From assembly GCF_006442545.2 (NCBI RefSeq), contig NZ_CP083952.1, positions 3,387,501 through 3,451,500 of the forward strand: a stretch of DNA of 64,000 nt, in the 5' to 3' direction. Position numbers and translations under genes: made by a program. The notes beneath the pieces were generated by a model, which did no database searches, had not been told where the DNA came from, and worked only from the letters and a program-made list of their open reading frames with translations. Positions 57,239-64,000 of this stretch are shown in pieces. The DNA comes from Mesorhizobium sp. B2-1-8. GTDB lineage: Bacteria; Pseudomonadota; Alphaproteobacteria; Rhizobiales; Rhizobiaceae. Each line of letters begins with the position of its first letter. Within the stretch, counting starts at the first letter, position 1.

Positions 57239-58681
57239 CTATTCCGTATTCATTTGCGCGCCGTGACCGCTGACATGGGCGCCGTCCTGCGGCGTCAGCT
57301 TGAGATAGGCGAGCAGGGCGCAGAGCGTGATGACGCCTTCGATCACGAACAGGATCCGGAAATCGCCGGCGACGGCCGGCCCGCCGCCGGCGAGAAACGA
57401 CAGCATCGCAGCCGCAAGGCCGACGCTGATCGCGACCGCCAACTGCCAGAGGATGTAGTAGAGCGCACTGAAGCGGGCGAGCTGTTCGGGCGCGATGTCG
57501 GAATAGGCGAGGTTGCCGGTCGAAGCCCATTGCACCGAGCGAAAGACGCCAAAGACGAAGATGTAGGTGAGCGTGATCCAGATCGGCGTCGTTGCTTCCA
57601 TCAAGGCGAAGCCCGCGACCATGGCGGCAACAACGGGCGTGTTGAAGACCAGCACGCGGCGAAAACCGAAGCGGTTGAGAAGGCGTGGCATGAAGACACG
57701 CATACCTACCGAGCCGACCGCTGCCACGAAGGTCAGCGATCCCGCCTGCACCGCGCTCATGCCGAAGCCGAGCTGGAACATCAGCGGCAGCAGGAAGACG
57801 ACGGAGCTGAGACCGATCGTGTCCAGCCCGCCGCCGGTGAGGAAGGAGATGCGGAAGGTGCGGATGCGCAGGAGCTTGAGATCGAGCAGGGGATTGCGCA
57901 CACGCAGACAATAGAAGGAGGCGGCCGTCAGGATGATGAGCGCCAGTACGAGCTCGGCCGCGATCATGCTGCCGGCGGCGTCTTTCGCCGCCAGGGAATC
58001 CATGCCGAAGACCAGCAGCACCATGCCGCTGCCGACCAGCAAAAAGCCTGGAAAATCGAACCGCGTGCGCACCGGCTTGGTCATTGTCGGGAACAGTGAG
58101 GCGGCAAGGATTGCCGCCGCGAGCGCGAACGGCACGTTGATGAAGAAGATCCAGCGCCAGGAGATGTAGGTGGTCAGCGCGCCGCCGACGAGCGGACCGA
58201 CCAGCGGCCCGGACTGGCCGGCCAGCGAGATATACATGTTGATCTTCAAGGTCCGGCTACGAGGGAAGGTCGACAGGATGACGACTTGGCCGAGCGTGCC
58301 CATCAGCGCACCGCCGAAGCCCTGCAGCGCGCGGGCGCCGACGAGTGTCCAGATGTCGTTCGACAGCCCGCACAGGGCCGATGAAGCGGCAAACACCAGC
58401 AAGGCGAAGCAATAGACGTTGCGCAGGCCGAAACGATCGGCGGCCCAGCCGCCAAGCGGCATCGAGATGATCAGGCTCGCGACGTAGACGGTGATCAGCA
58501 GGCCGAGCTGGCTTGGCGGACGGCCAAGGCTTTCACTGATGCCCGGCAGCGCCGTCACCACGACATTCTGGTCGAGGCTGGTCATGAACACGCCGCAGGC
58601 GACCGTCAGCGGCAGCAGGAGCATCGCTCTTGCCGGCACATCGGCGCGATCGGTGGCGCCGGCTGATAGTTCAGCGGTCAT
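57239..58681 (-). CDS. MFS transporter, DHA2 (14-helix) drug-exporter family
   Basis: A 480-residue exporter-type MFS protein. Motif TSLDQNVVVTALPGISESLG in helix 1, PLGGWAADRFGLRN, GPLVGGALTTYISWRWIFFI and INVPFALAAAIL identify the DHA2/EmrB group. Length and hydrophobic pattern fit 14 helices. The cargo is unknown. It ends convergently with the nitroreductase gene (21-nt gap) and stands between it and the sox operon. Confidence 0.92.
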   Translation of the reverse strand: MTAELSAGATDRADVPARAMLLLPLTVACGVFMTSLDQNVVVTALPGISESLGRPPSQLGLLITVYVASLIISMPLGGWAADRFGLRNVYCFALLVFAASSALCGLSNDIWTLVGARALQGFGGALMGTLGQVVILSTFPRSRTLKINMYISLAGQSGPLVGPLVGGALTTYISWRWIFFINVPFALAAAILAASLFPTMTKPVRTRFDFPGFLLVGSGMVLLVFGMDSLAAKDAAGSMIAAELVLALIILTAASFYCLRVRNPLLDLKLLRIRTFRISFLTGGGLDTIGLSSVVFLLPLMFQLGFGMSAVQAGSLTFVAAVGSVGMRVFMPRLLNRFGFRRVLVFNTPVVAAMVAGFALMEATTPIWITLTYIFVFGVFRSVQWASTGNLAYSDIAPEQLARFSALYYILWQLAVAISVGLAAAMLSFLAGGGPAVAGDFRILFVIEGVITLCALLAYLKLTPQDGAHVSGHGAQMNTE

Positions 58682-58842
58682 GGGGATGTTCGAACCAAAT
58701 ATGCCGACTCTGAGACGGGACTTTCATCCCTTGGACCGGTTGGGCGGCCACGTTTTCCATCATGGGCGCCCAAGGCGGGATTCTCTAGCGGCAGAACCGG
58801 CCGGCATTGAGGCCAGAGGCAGCGGCTCTAAGGGCAGGCTGC

Positions 58843-59430
58843 CTACTGCACCTCGTAGCCGACTTCCTCGCTGGCGTGGCAAAGCGCCTTCCAGAACGAG
58901 CGGGCGAAGGAGCGGAAGACATAGATGTCGAATTGGTCGGTGCCGGTGCGCTGGATCTGGGCGAAGACATCGTGGTGCGTTGTCGAGCGGCCGGCGCCGA
59001 CCGGAAAGGCGGGCAGGGCGAAGTCGATGGCGAAGAATTTCGACAGCACCCATTCGGCTTTCGGCCCGGCGATGCGGATGGCGGTGCGGCCATGCGACAG
59101 GTCCGTCACCGTGCCGATGGCGGGCGTCACCGGCTCGGCGAAGGCCGCGGCCAGTCCTTCGGCCTCATCTGCTACCGTGAACTTTCCCGGTGCGAAGCCG
59201 AACACCGATTTCACGCCGTCGCTCGAGCCGCCGCCGGCGCCGTCGGGCAGCGCAAGCCCGGTGACAGCGTGGATGGCCGCGATCAGTTTCTTCTCCTCGC
59301 CAGGCCATGCCGCGAGTTGCACGATCGAGCCCGGCCTGGTTTCGGTGAGCAGGATCTCGACGCCATGCTCGAAATTGCCGTGTGAGCCGACATGGAATTC
59401 CGGCTCGAGAGGCGATTGACGCTCAGCCAT
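58843..59430 (-). CDS. soxG: Sarcosine oxidase gamma subunit
   Basis: A 195-residue subunit of heterotetrameric sarcosine oxidase. It has the SoxG segments LTETRPGSIVQLAAWPG, TDLSHGRTAIRIAGPKAEWV and the C-terminal FARSFWKALCHASEEVGYEV. The ATG at 59428-59430 overlaps the soxA stop by 8 nt. It is the last gene of soxBDAG; no further folate genes follow before the MFS gene. Confidence 0.92.
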   Translation of the reverse strand: MAERQSPLEPEFHVGSHGNFEHGVEILLTETRPGSIVQLAAWPGEEKKLIAAIHAVTGLALPDGAGGGSSDGVKSVFGFAPGKFTVADEAEGLAAAFAEPVTPAIGTVTDLSHGRTAIRIAGPKAEWVLSKFFAIDFALPAFPVGAGRSTTHHDVFAQIQRTGTDQFDIYVFRSFARSFWKALCHASEEVGYEVQ

Positions 59431-62416
59431 GCATGCGGGTCCCTTCCGGATCGTAGAAGTGGTTGGAGACGATCTCCACGGGCCCGAAGCGGTTGCGTAA
59501 GGGATCGGAGACATGGGCACGCGTGCCGTGCCTGGCCTTGCCGCCCTTGACCAGTGCCAGCGCGATATGCTTGCCGAGCGCCGGCGAATAGCAGCAGGCG
59601 GTGATGTGCCCGATCGAGCCGTGCGGATTGGCTTCGTCGACTTCCTCGACAATGTGCGCGCCGCCATTGAGCGGCCGGTTGTCGAGCGCGATGAGGCCGA
59701 CCAGTTCCAGCCGCTCGGACGCGACGAGACCTTCCCGGTCCATCATCGCCGAGCCGATGAACGGCTTCTTCTTCGACAGCATCCAGTCGAGATGCAGGTC
59801 GCGCGCCGTGGTGCGGCCGTCGATCTCGGCGCCGGTGACATGGCCCTTCTCGATGCGCATCGTGCCCAGCGCCTCGAGGCCGTAGGTGACCAGTCCCAGC
59901 GGCTTGCCAGCCTCGATCAACGCTTCCCAGACGTGGGTGCCGTGGCCGGCGCCACAATAGACCTCGAAGGCCATTTCACCGGAGAAGGATAACCGGCAAA
60001 TCATCACCGGCACGCCTGAGATCTCGCCATGCACGATGCCCATGAAGGGCAGCGTCGCATTGTCGACAGCAGTGCCGGTGACACAGGCTGCGAGAATCTG
60101 CCTCGCTTTCGGGCCGCCGATCGCGGCTCCCGCCCATTCGTCGGTCACCGAGGTGACGTGGACCTTGAGTTCCGGCCAGATCACGTCGAGGAAATATTCC
60201 AGATGCTGCATCACCTTGCCGGCATTGGCCGTGGTGGTGGTCATCAGGAAATCCTGTTCGCCGAGCCGCCAGGTGGTGCCGTCGTCGAAGGCGAAGCCGT
60301 CCTCGCGCAGCATCAGCCCATAGCGTGCCTTGCCGACGGCGAGCGTCGAGAACATGTTGGTGTAGACACGGTCGAGGAACGCGGCGGCGTCGGGGCCTTG
60401 CACGGCGATCTTGCCCAGCGTCGAGACATCGACGATGCCCGCACTTTCGCGCGTCGCCTTGGCTTCGCGCACATAGGCCTGTTCGACGGTTTCGCCCGCG
60501 TGGCCGTAGATCATCGGCCGGTACCAGAGGCCGGCCGAATACATGGTCGCGCCATTGTCGACATGCCAGTCATGCATCGGCGTCAGCCGTTCGGGCTTGA
60601 GGTCGCCGAAACGTTCGGCTGCCAGCGAGCCGATCGACACCGGCGCGAAGGGCGGTCGGAAGCGCGTCGTGCCGACTTCCGGGATCGGCCTGCCGAGCGC
60701 TTCCGCCATGATGGCGAGGCCGGGAACGTTGGAGCTCTTGCCTTGGTCGGTGGCCATGCCGAGCGTGGTGTAGCGCTTCAGGTGCTCGACAGAGACGAAG
60801 CCTTCGCGATGCGCCAGGCGGACATCCTCCGCCGTGACGTCATGCTGGAAGTCGACAAAGCTCTTGCCGCTGCCCTTGATCTCGAACACGGGCGCGGGAC
60901 AGGGGTCACAAGGCAAGGATTCGATATCCGGGTACGCCATCGGCGCAACCGTCGCCCCGACCGCGGTGAGACCTGCGTTGCGGCCGTCCAATATTGCTTC
61001 AAGGGTCATGAAATGGCCGTTGAAGGCGCCGGCGCCTACCCATTTCTGCGTCGGCATCGGCGGTAGGAAGGCTTGCAGCGCCTCATTCCATTCCGCCCTG
61101 GCGCCGGCCTGGCTGGCCAGATGGATGGTCGGCGACCAGCCGCCCGACATCAGCAGGCAATCGGCATGGACGCTGCGTGCATCGCCGCTCAGCGCACCGG
61201 CGACCCTGTCGAACCGCTGAACCTTGAGGCCGGACAAGGCCTTGCCACCTTCCGTGGCGACCACCGCATGGCCGGAAAGCAATTCCGCCTCGGCTTCGCC
61301 GGCCAGGGCGCTCATCTCGGCGGACGGTTGCGGGCGCACGTCGACGATGGCAACGATCGCCGCACCTGCCTGCTTCAGCGCCAACGCCGACCGGTAGGCG
61401 CTGTCATTGTTGGTGAACACGACGACCCGCTGCCCCGGCAGCACGCCGAATTCGTTGGCGTAGCGCTCCGCCGCATGCGCCAGCATGACGCCGGGCCTGT
61501 CATTGCCCGGAAACACCAGCGGCCTTTCGAAGGCGCCGGTGGCCAGCACGACGGATCCGGCGCGGATCGCCCAGTATCGATGGCGCGGCTCACCCTTGGC
61601 GGGCTGCGCCTTGTGGTCGCTGACCCGCTCGAGCGCGGCAAGCGTGTTGCTGTCGTAGTAACCCCAGACCGTGGTGCGCGGCAGAAGCCGGACATTGTCC
61701 CGCGCCTCGAGCTGGGCGACGGTGCGCCGCACCCAATCAGCGGCGGGCGCGCCATCGATGGTTTCGCCGGACCAGTTGGCCGACCCGCCGAAACGCGGCT
61801 CGAGATCGGCCAGCATGACGCGGGCGCCTTGATCCGCGGCGGTCTTGGCGGCCATCAGGCCGGCCGGGCCGGAGCCGACCACCAGAACGTCGCAAAAGGC
61901 GTTCATGCGCTCATAGCGGGCCGGGTCCTTTGCCGATCCGGCGCTGCCGAGGCCGGCGGCTCGGCGGATGAAGTGTTCGCAGAACATCCAGAAGCGCGTG
62001 CCTTTCAGCGGGCCGACAACCGGTCCCATGAAGGTCTTGTAGTAGAAGCCGGCCGACAGCAGCTTGCCGCCGAGCTGGTTGACGGCATGGATGTCCCAGG
62101 TGAGCGAGGGAAAACGGTTCTGGCTGACGGCGATCAGCCCGTCATGGATCTCGACCATGGTTGCCGGAATGTTGGGCTCGCGCACTTCGCCCTTCAGCAC
62201 CGTTACCAGCGCGTTGGGCTCCTCGACGCCTGCGCTCAGCAGGCCGCGCGGGCGGTGGTATTTGAAAGAACGCCCGAACAGCGTGACGCCGCTGGCCAGC
62301 AGGGCGGATGCCAGCGTGTCGCCGCCATGCCCGGTATAGGCAACGCCGTCGAACGTGAAGCGGATGGTCTTCAGCCGGTCTATGCGGCCGCCGGTGTCGG
62401 TGCGGCGCGGGCTCAT
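59423..62416 (-). CDS. soxA: Sarcosine oxidase alpha subunit
   Basis: A 997-residue subunit that holds NAD+ and, in its C-terminal GcvT-like half, the THF that accepts formaldehyde as 5,10-methylene-THF. The N-terminal ferredoxin-like part reads IRFTFDGVAYTGHGGDTLAS and FGRSFKYHRPRGLLSAGVEE, followed by the Rossmann site LVVGSGPAGLMAAKTAADQG and the folate domain (FSGEMAFEVYCGAGHG; RIEKGHVTGAEIDGRTT). Full length. ATG 62416 overlaps soxD. Confidence 0.95.
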   Translation of the reverse strand: MSPRRTDTGGRIDRLKTIRFTFDGVAYTGHGGDTLASALLASGVTLFGRSFKYHRPRGLLSAGVEEPNALVTVLKGEVREPNIPATMVEIHDGLIAVSQNRFPSLTWDIHAVNQLGGKLLSAGFYYKTFMGPVVGPLKGTRFWMFCEHFIRRAAGLGSAGSAKDPARYERMNAFCDVLVVGSGPAGLMAAKTAADQGARVMLADLEPRFGGSANWSGETIDGAPAADWVRRTVAQLEARDNVRLLPRTTVWGYYDSNTLAALERVSDHKAQPAKGEPRHRYWAIRAGSVVLATGAFERPLVFPGNDRPGVMLAHAAERYANEFGVLPGQRVVVFTNNDSAYRSALALKQAGAAIVAIVDVRPQPSAEMSALAGEAEAELLSGHAVVATEGGKALSGLKVQRFDRVAGALSGDARSVHADCLLMSGGWSPTIHLASQAGARAEWNEALQAFLPPMPTQKWVGAGAFNGHFMTLEAILDGRNAGLTAVGATVAPMAYPDIESLPCDPCPAPVFEIKGSGKSFVDFQHDVTAEDVRLAHREGFVSVEHLKRYTTLGMATDQGKSSNVPGLAIMAEALGRPIPEVGTTRFRPPFAPVSIGSLAAERFGDLKPERLTPMHDWHVDNGATMYSAGLWYRPMIYGHAGETVEQAYVREAKATRESAGIVDVSTLGKIAVQGPDAAAFLDRVYTNMFSTLAVGKARYGLMLREDGFAFDDGTTWRLGEQDFLMTTTTANAGKVMQHLEYFLDVIWPELKVHVTSVTDEWAGAAIGGPKARQILAACVTGTAVDNATLPFMGIVHGEISGVPVMICRLSFSGEMAFEVYCGAGHGTHVWEALIEAGKPLGLVTYGLEALGTMRIEKGHVTGAEIDGRTTARDLHLDWMLSKKKPFIGSAMMDREGLVASERLELVGLIALDNRPLNGGAHIVEEVDEANPHGSIGHITACCYSPALGKHIALALVKGGKARHGTRAHVSDPLRNRFGPVEIVSNHFYDPEGTRMHG

Positions 62417-62709
62417 GGCTTGTCCTCCGCCTTGCGGCGCGCGGCCGAGCTGTGATCACCGCGCACGAAGGCGACACTGGAAATCTCATGCGTCAGCGTG
62501 TTGCGCACAACCCTCAGGTGAGCCCGGCAGCCGCCGGAATGCTGCCAGATCTCGTTGTGGTCGCCGGCCGGGTTCAGCCGGTCGTAGACATAGGCGTTCC
62601 AGGCCTCGAAATTCTGCGAGGCAGGATCGGGACGTTCGCGGTTGCCGTCACCCTGATAGGTGAACTCGATGACGTCGCGTGGGCCGCAATAGGGGCAAGT
62701 GATCAGCAC
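62413..62709 (-). CDS. soxD: Sarcosine oxidase delta subunit
   Basis: A 98-residue zinc-binding subunit. Ligands are CPYCGPRD at the N-terminus plus H and C in WQHSGGCRAHLRV. Its ATG follows soxB by 9 nt, and its stop overlaps the soxA ATG in an ATGA. Confidence 0.95.
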   Translation of the reverse strand: MLITCPYCGPRDVIEFTYQGDGNRERPDPASQNFEAWNAYVYDRLNPAGDHNEIWQHSGGCRAHLRVVRNTLTHEISSVAFVRGDHSSAARRKAEDKP

Positions 62710-62718
62710 GGAATGTTC

Positions 62719-63978
62719 CTAATGAAGCCGCGGATTCGCGCCCTGGCCCTTGTCGTCGATCACCAGGCCTCGATGGAAGCGGTCGAGCGTGAAAGGGGCG
62801 TTGAAATCGTGCGGTTGGTCCTTGGCGATGGTCCAGGCAAAGCACCAGCCGGAAGCAGGCGTCGCCTTGAAGCCGCCATAGCACCAGCCGCAATTGAGAT
62901 ACATGCCGGGCAGGGGCCCCATGGTGATGATCGGCGAGCCGTCCATCGACATGTCGCAGACGCCGCCCCAGGAGCGCAGCATGCGCACACGCGCAAGGCC
63001 CGGGAAAAGCGCGAGCATCTCGCTCATCACCTCGTCGACGATGGGCAGGTTGCCGCGCTGGGCGTAGCTGTTGTAGCCGTCGATGTCGCCGCCATAGACA
63101 AGGCCGCCCTTGTCGGACTGCGACATGTAGAAATGGCCCATGCCGAAGGTCACGACCGTGTCGATGAAGGGTTTCAGTGATTCGGTGACGAAGGCCTGCA
63201 GCACATGGCTTTCGATCGGCATCGTCTCGACACCGGCCAGTTGCATGACGCGGCCGGTGCTGCCGGCCACCGCGACCGCTACCTTCTTGGCCCTGATATC
63301 GCCGCGCGAGGTGGTAACGCCGGTGACGCGGTCGCCGTCGCGCAGGAAGCCGGTGACCTCGCAATTCTCGACGATGTCGACGCCGCGCCGGTCGGCGCCG
63401 CGCGCATAGCCCCAGGCGACCGCGTCGTGCCTGGCGGTGCCGGCGCGCCGCTGCATCAGGCCGCCGACGACAGGAAAGCGTGCATCGCTGGAGATGTCGA
63501 GCGCCGGGATCAGGCGCTTGATCTCGGCCGGCGTCATCAATTCCGCATCGACGCCGAGATGGCGCATGGCATTGCCGCGCCTTGCATAGTCGTCGAACTG
63601 AGCCGGCGTGTGCGCCAGGTTCAGGCAGCCGCGCTGCGAGAACATGACGTTGTAGTTGAGTTCGTGTGACAGGTTTTCCCACAGCTTCATCGAATGTTCG
63701 TAGAAGCGGGTGTTGGCGGGCAGGAGATAGTTCGAGCGAACGGCCGTGGTGTTGCGGCCGACATTGCCGGAGCCGAGCCAGCCTTTTTCCAGCACCGCGA
63801 CATTGGTGATGCCGTGCTCCTTGGCCAGATAGTAGGCCGTCGCCAGGCCGTGACCGCCGCCGCCGATGATGATGACGTCGTAGGATGCCTTCGGATCCGG
63901 CTTGCGCCAGGCCGGCTTCCAGTCCTTGTTTCCCTTGAACGCGTTCGCGAGCAGCGAAAGGGCCGAGTACTCTGCCAT
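62719..63978 (-). CDS. soxB: Sarcosine oxidase beta subunit
   Basis: A 419-residue subunit carrying FAD and covalently bound FMN. The FAD motif is YDVIIIGGGGHGLATAYYLA; the FMN-attachment histidine is expected in GTARHDAVAWGYARGA. Segments GHFYMSQSDKGGLVYGGDID and LNCGWCYGGFKATPASGWCF are typical. It oxidises sarcosine to glycine. ATG at 63976-63978; the promoter lies past the window end, with only 22 nt visible. Confidence 0.96.
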   Translation of the reverse strand: MAEYSALSLLANAFKGNKDWKPAWRKPDPKASYDVIIIGGGGHGLATAYYLAKEHGITNVAVLEKGWLGSGNVGRNTTAVRSNYLLPANTRFYEHSMKLWENLSHELNYNVMFSQRGCLNLAHTPAQFDDYARRGNAMRHLGVDAELMTPAEIKRLIPALDISSDARFPVVGGLMQRRAGTARHDAVAWGYARGADRRGVDIVENCEVTGFLRDGDRVTGVTTSRGDIRAKKVAVAVAGSTGRVMQLAGVETMPIESHVLQAFVTESLKPFIDTVVTFGMGHFYMSQSDKGGLVYGGDIDGYNSYAQRGNLPIVDEVMSEMLALFPGLARVRMLRSWGGVCDMSMDGSPIITMGPLPGMYLNCGWCYGGFKATPASGWCFAWTIAKDQPHDFNAPFTLDRFHRGLVIDDKGQGANPRLH

Positions 63979-64000
63979 GTGTAAGGTGTCCGTTGCGGGC

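Noticed and set aside
59513..62455. Long plus-strand frames of up to 460 codons opposite soxA
   Set aside because: soxA is complete and well conserved on the other strand; the antisense frames have no domain signature.

Overview
The window looks like a chromosomal segment of a high-GC rhizobial alphaproteobacterium, most likely Mesorhizobium or a close Phyllobacteriaceae relative. This is inference. It rests on an rrn operon that ends 23S-5S-tRNA-fMet, an intervening sequence in 23S helix 9, trb-type conjugation genes, a serine-cycle operon, a cobalamin locus, soxBDAG, and palindromic intergenic repeats of the kind common in these genomes.

Layout. Positions 1-3834 hold the distal part of an rRNA operon (spacer, 23S, 5S, initiator tRNA, terminators). 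Positions 3835-7300 are a gene graveyard: an IS66-family element (3994-6755) with clear terminal repeats and an 8-bp target duplication sits inside an already decaying gene, next to an integrase remnant. Positions 7350-10430 carry an orphan OmpR-type regulator and a polar amino acid ABC transporter that lacks a recognisable binding-protein gene. Positions 10641-20089 are a trbBCDEJKLFGI conjugation cluster. It has frameshifts in trbC and trbL, and its next gene is cut off after 15 codons by an IS256-type transposase fragment.

Positions 21028-28804 hold the serine-cycle operon sgaA-mclA-mtkA-mtkB-ppc, read leftward, preceded by an atypical LuxR-type regulator. The ppc gene is split by a one-base deficit in a G tract. 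Positions 29182-35220 are mixed: mgtE, a MerR regulator, an overlapping DUF1624 acyltransferase and methyltransferase pair, an MFS protein and a Rieske oxygenase. Positions 35381-40246 form a cobalamin locus led by a B12 riboswitch (cbtB-cbtA-cobU-cobO, cbiB, cobC, a protein tyrosine phosphatase). Positions 40247-47141 hold a divergent cluster: creatininase and RidA on one side, and an NMT1/THI5-type ABC transporter, a cytosine-deaminase-like amidohydrolase and an FAD-linked oxidase on the other. I could not assign it to a described pathway.

Positions 47163-48663 contain two flavodoxin-fold reductases between two long inverted repeats. Positions 48673-56341 hold a four-gene, translationally coupled operon of two dimethylglycine-dehydrogenase-like flavoproteins, a homocysteine S-methyltransferase and an aminotransferase, together with an XRE-cupin regulator that has repeated TCATGA sites at its start. 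A nitroreductase, a drug-type MFS exporter and soxBDAG (sarcosine oxidase) complete the window.

How it fits together (inference): the 48.7-64 kb region can demethylate N-methylated glycines to glycine while loading C1 units on tetrahydrofolate, and the serine cycle at 21-28 kb can assimilate glycine plus methylene-THF. The best candidates for undescribed biology are the coupled demethylase / methyltransferase / aminotransferase operon and the 40.2-47.1 kb catabolic cluster. Several single-base frameshifts (trbC, trbL, ppc) could be real decay or sequence error and need read-level checking.
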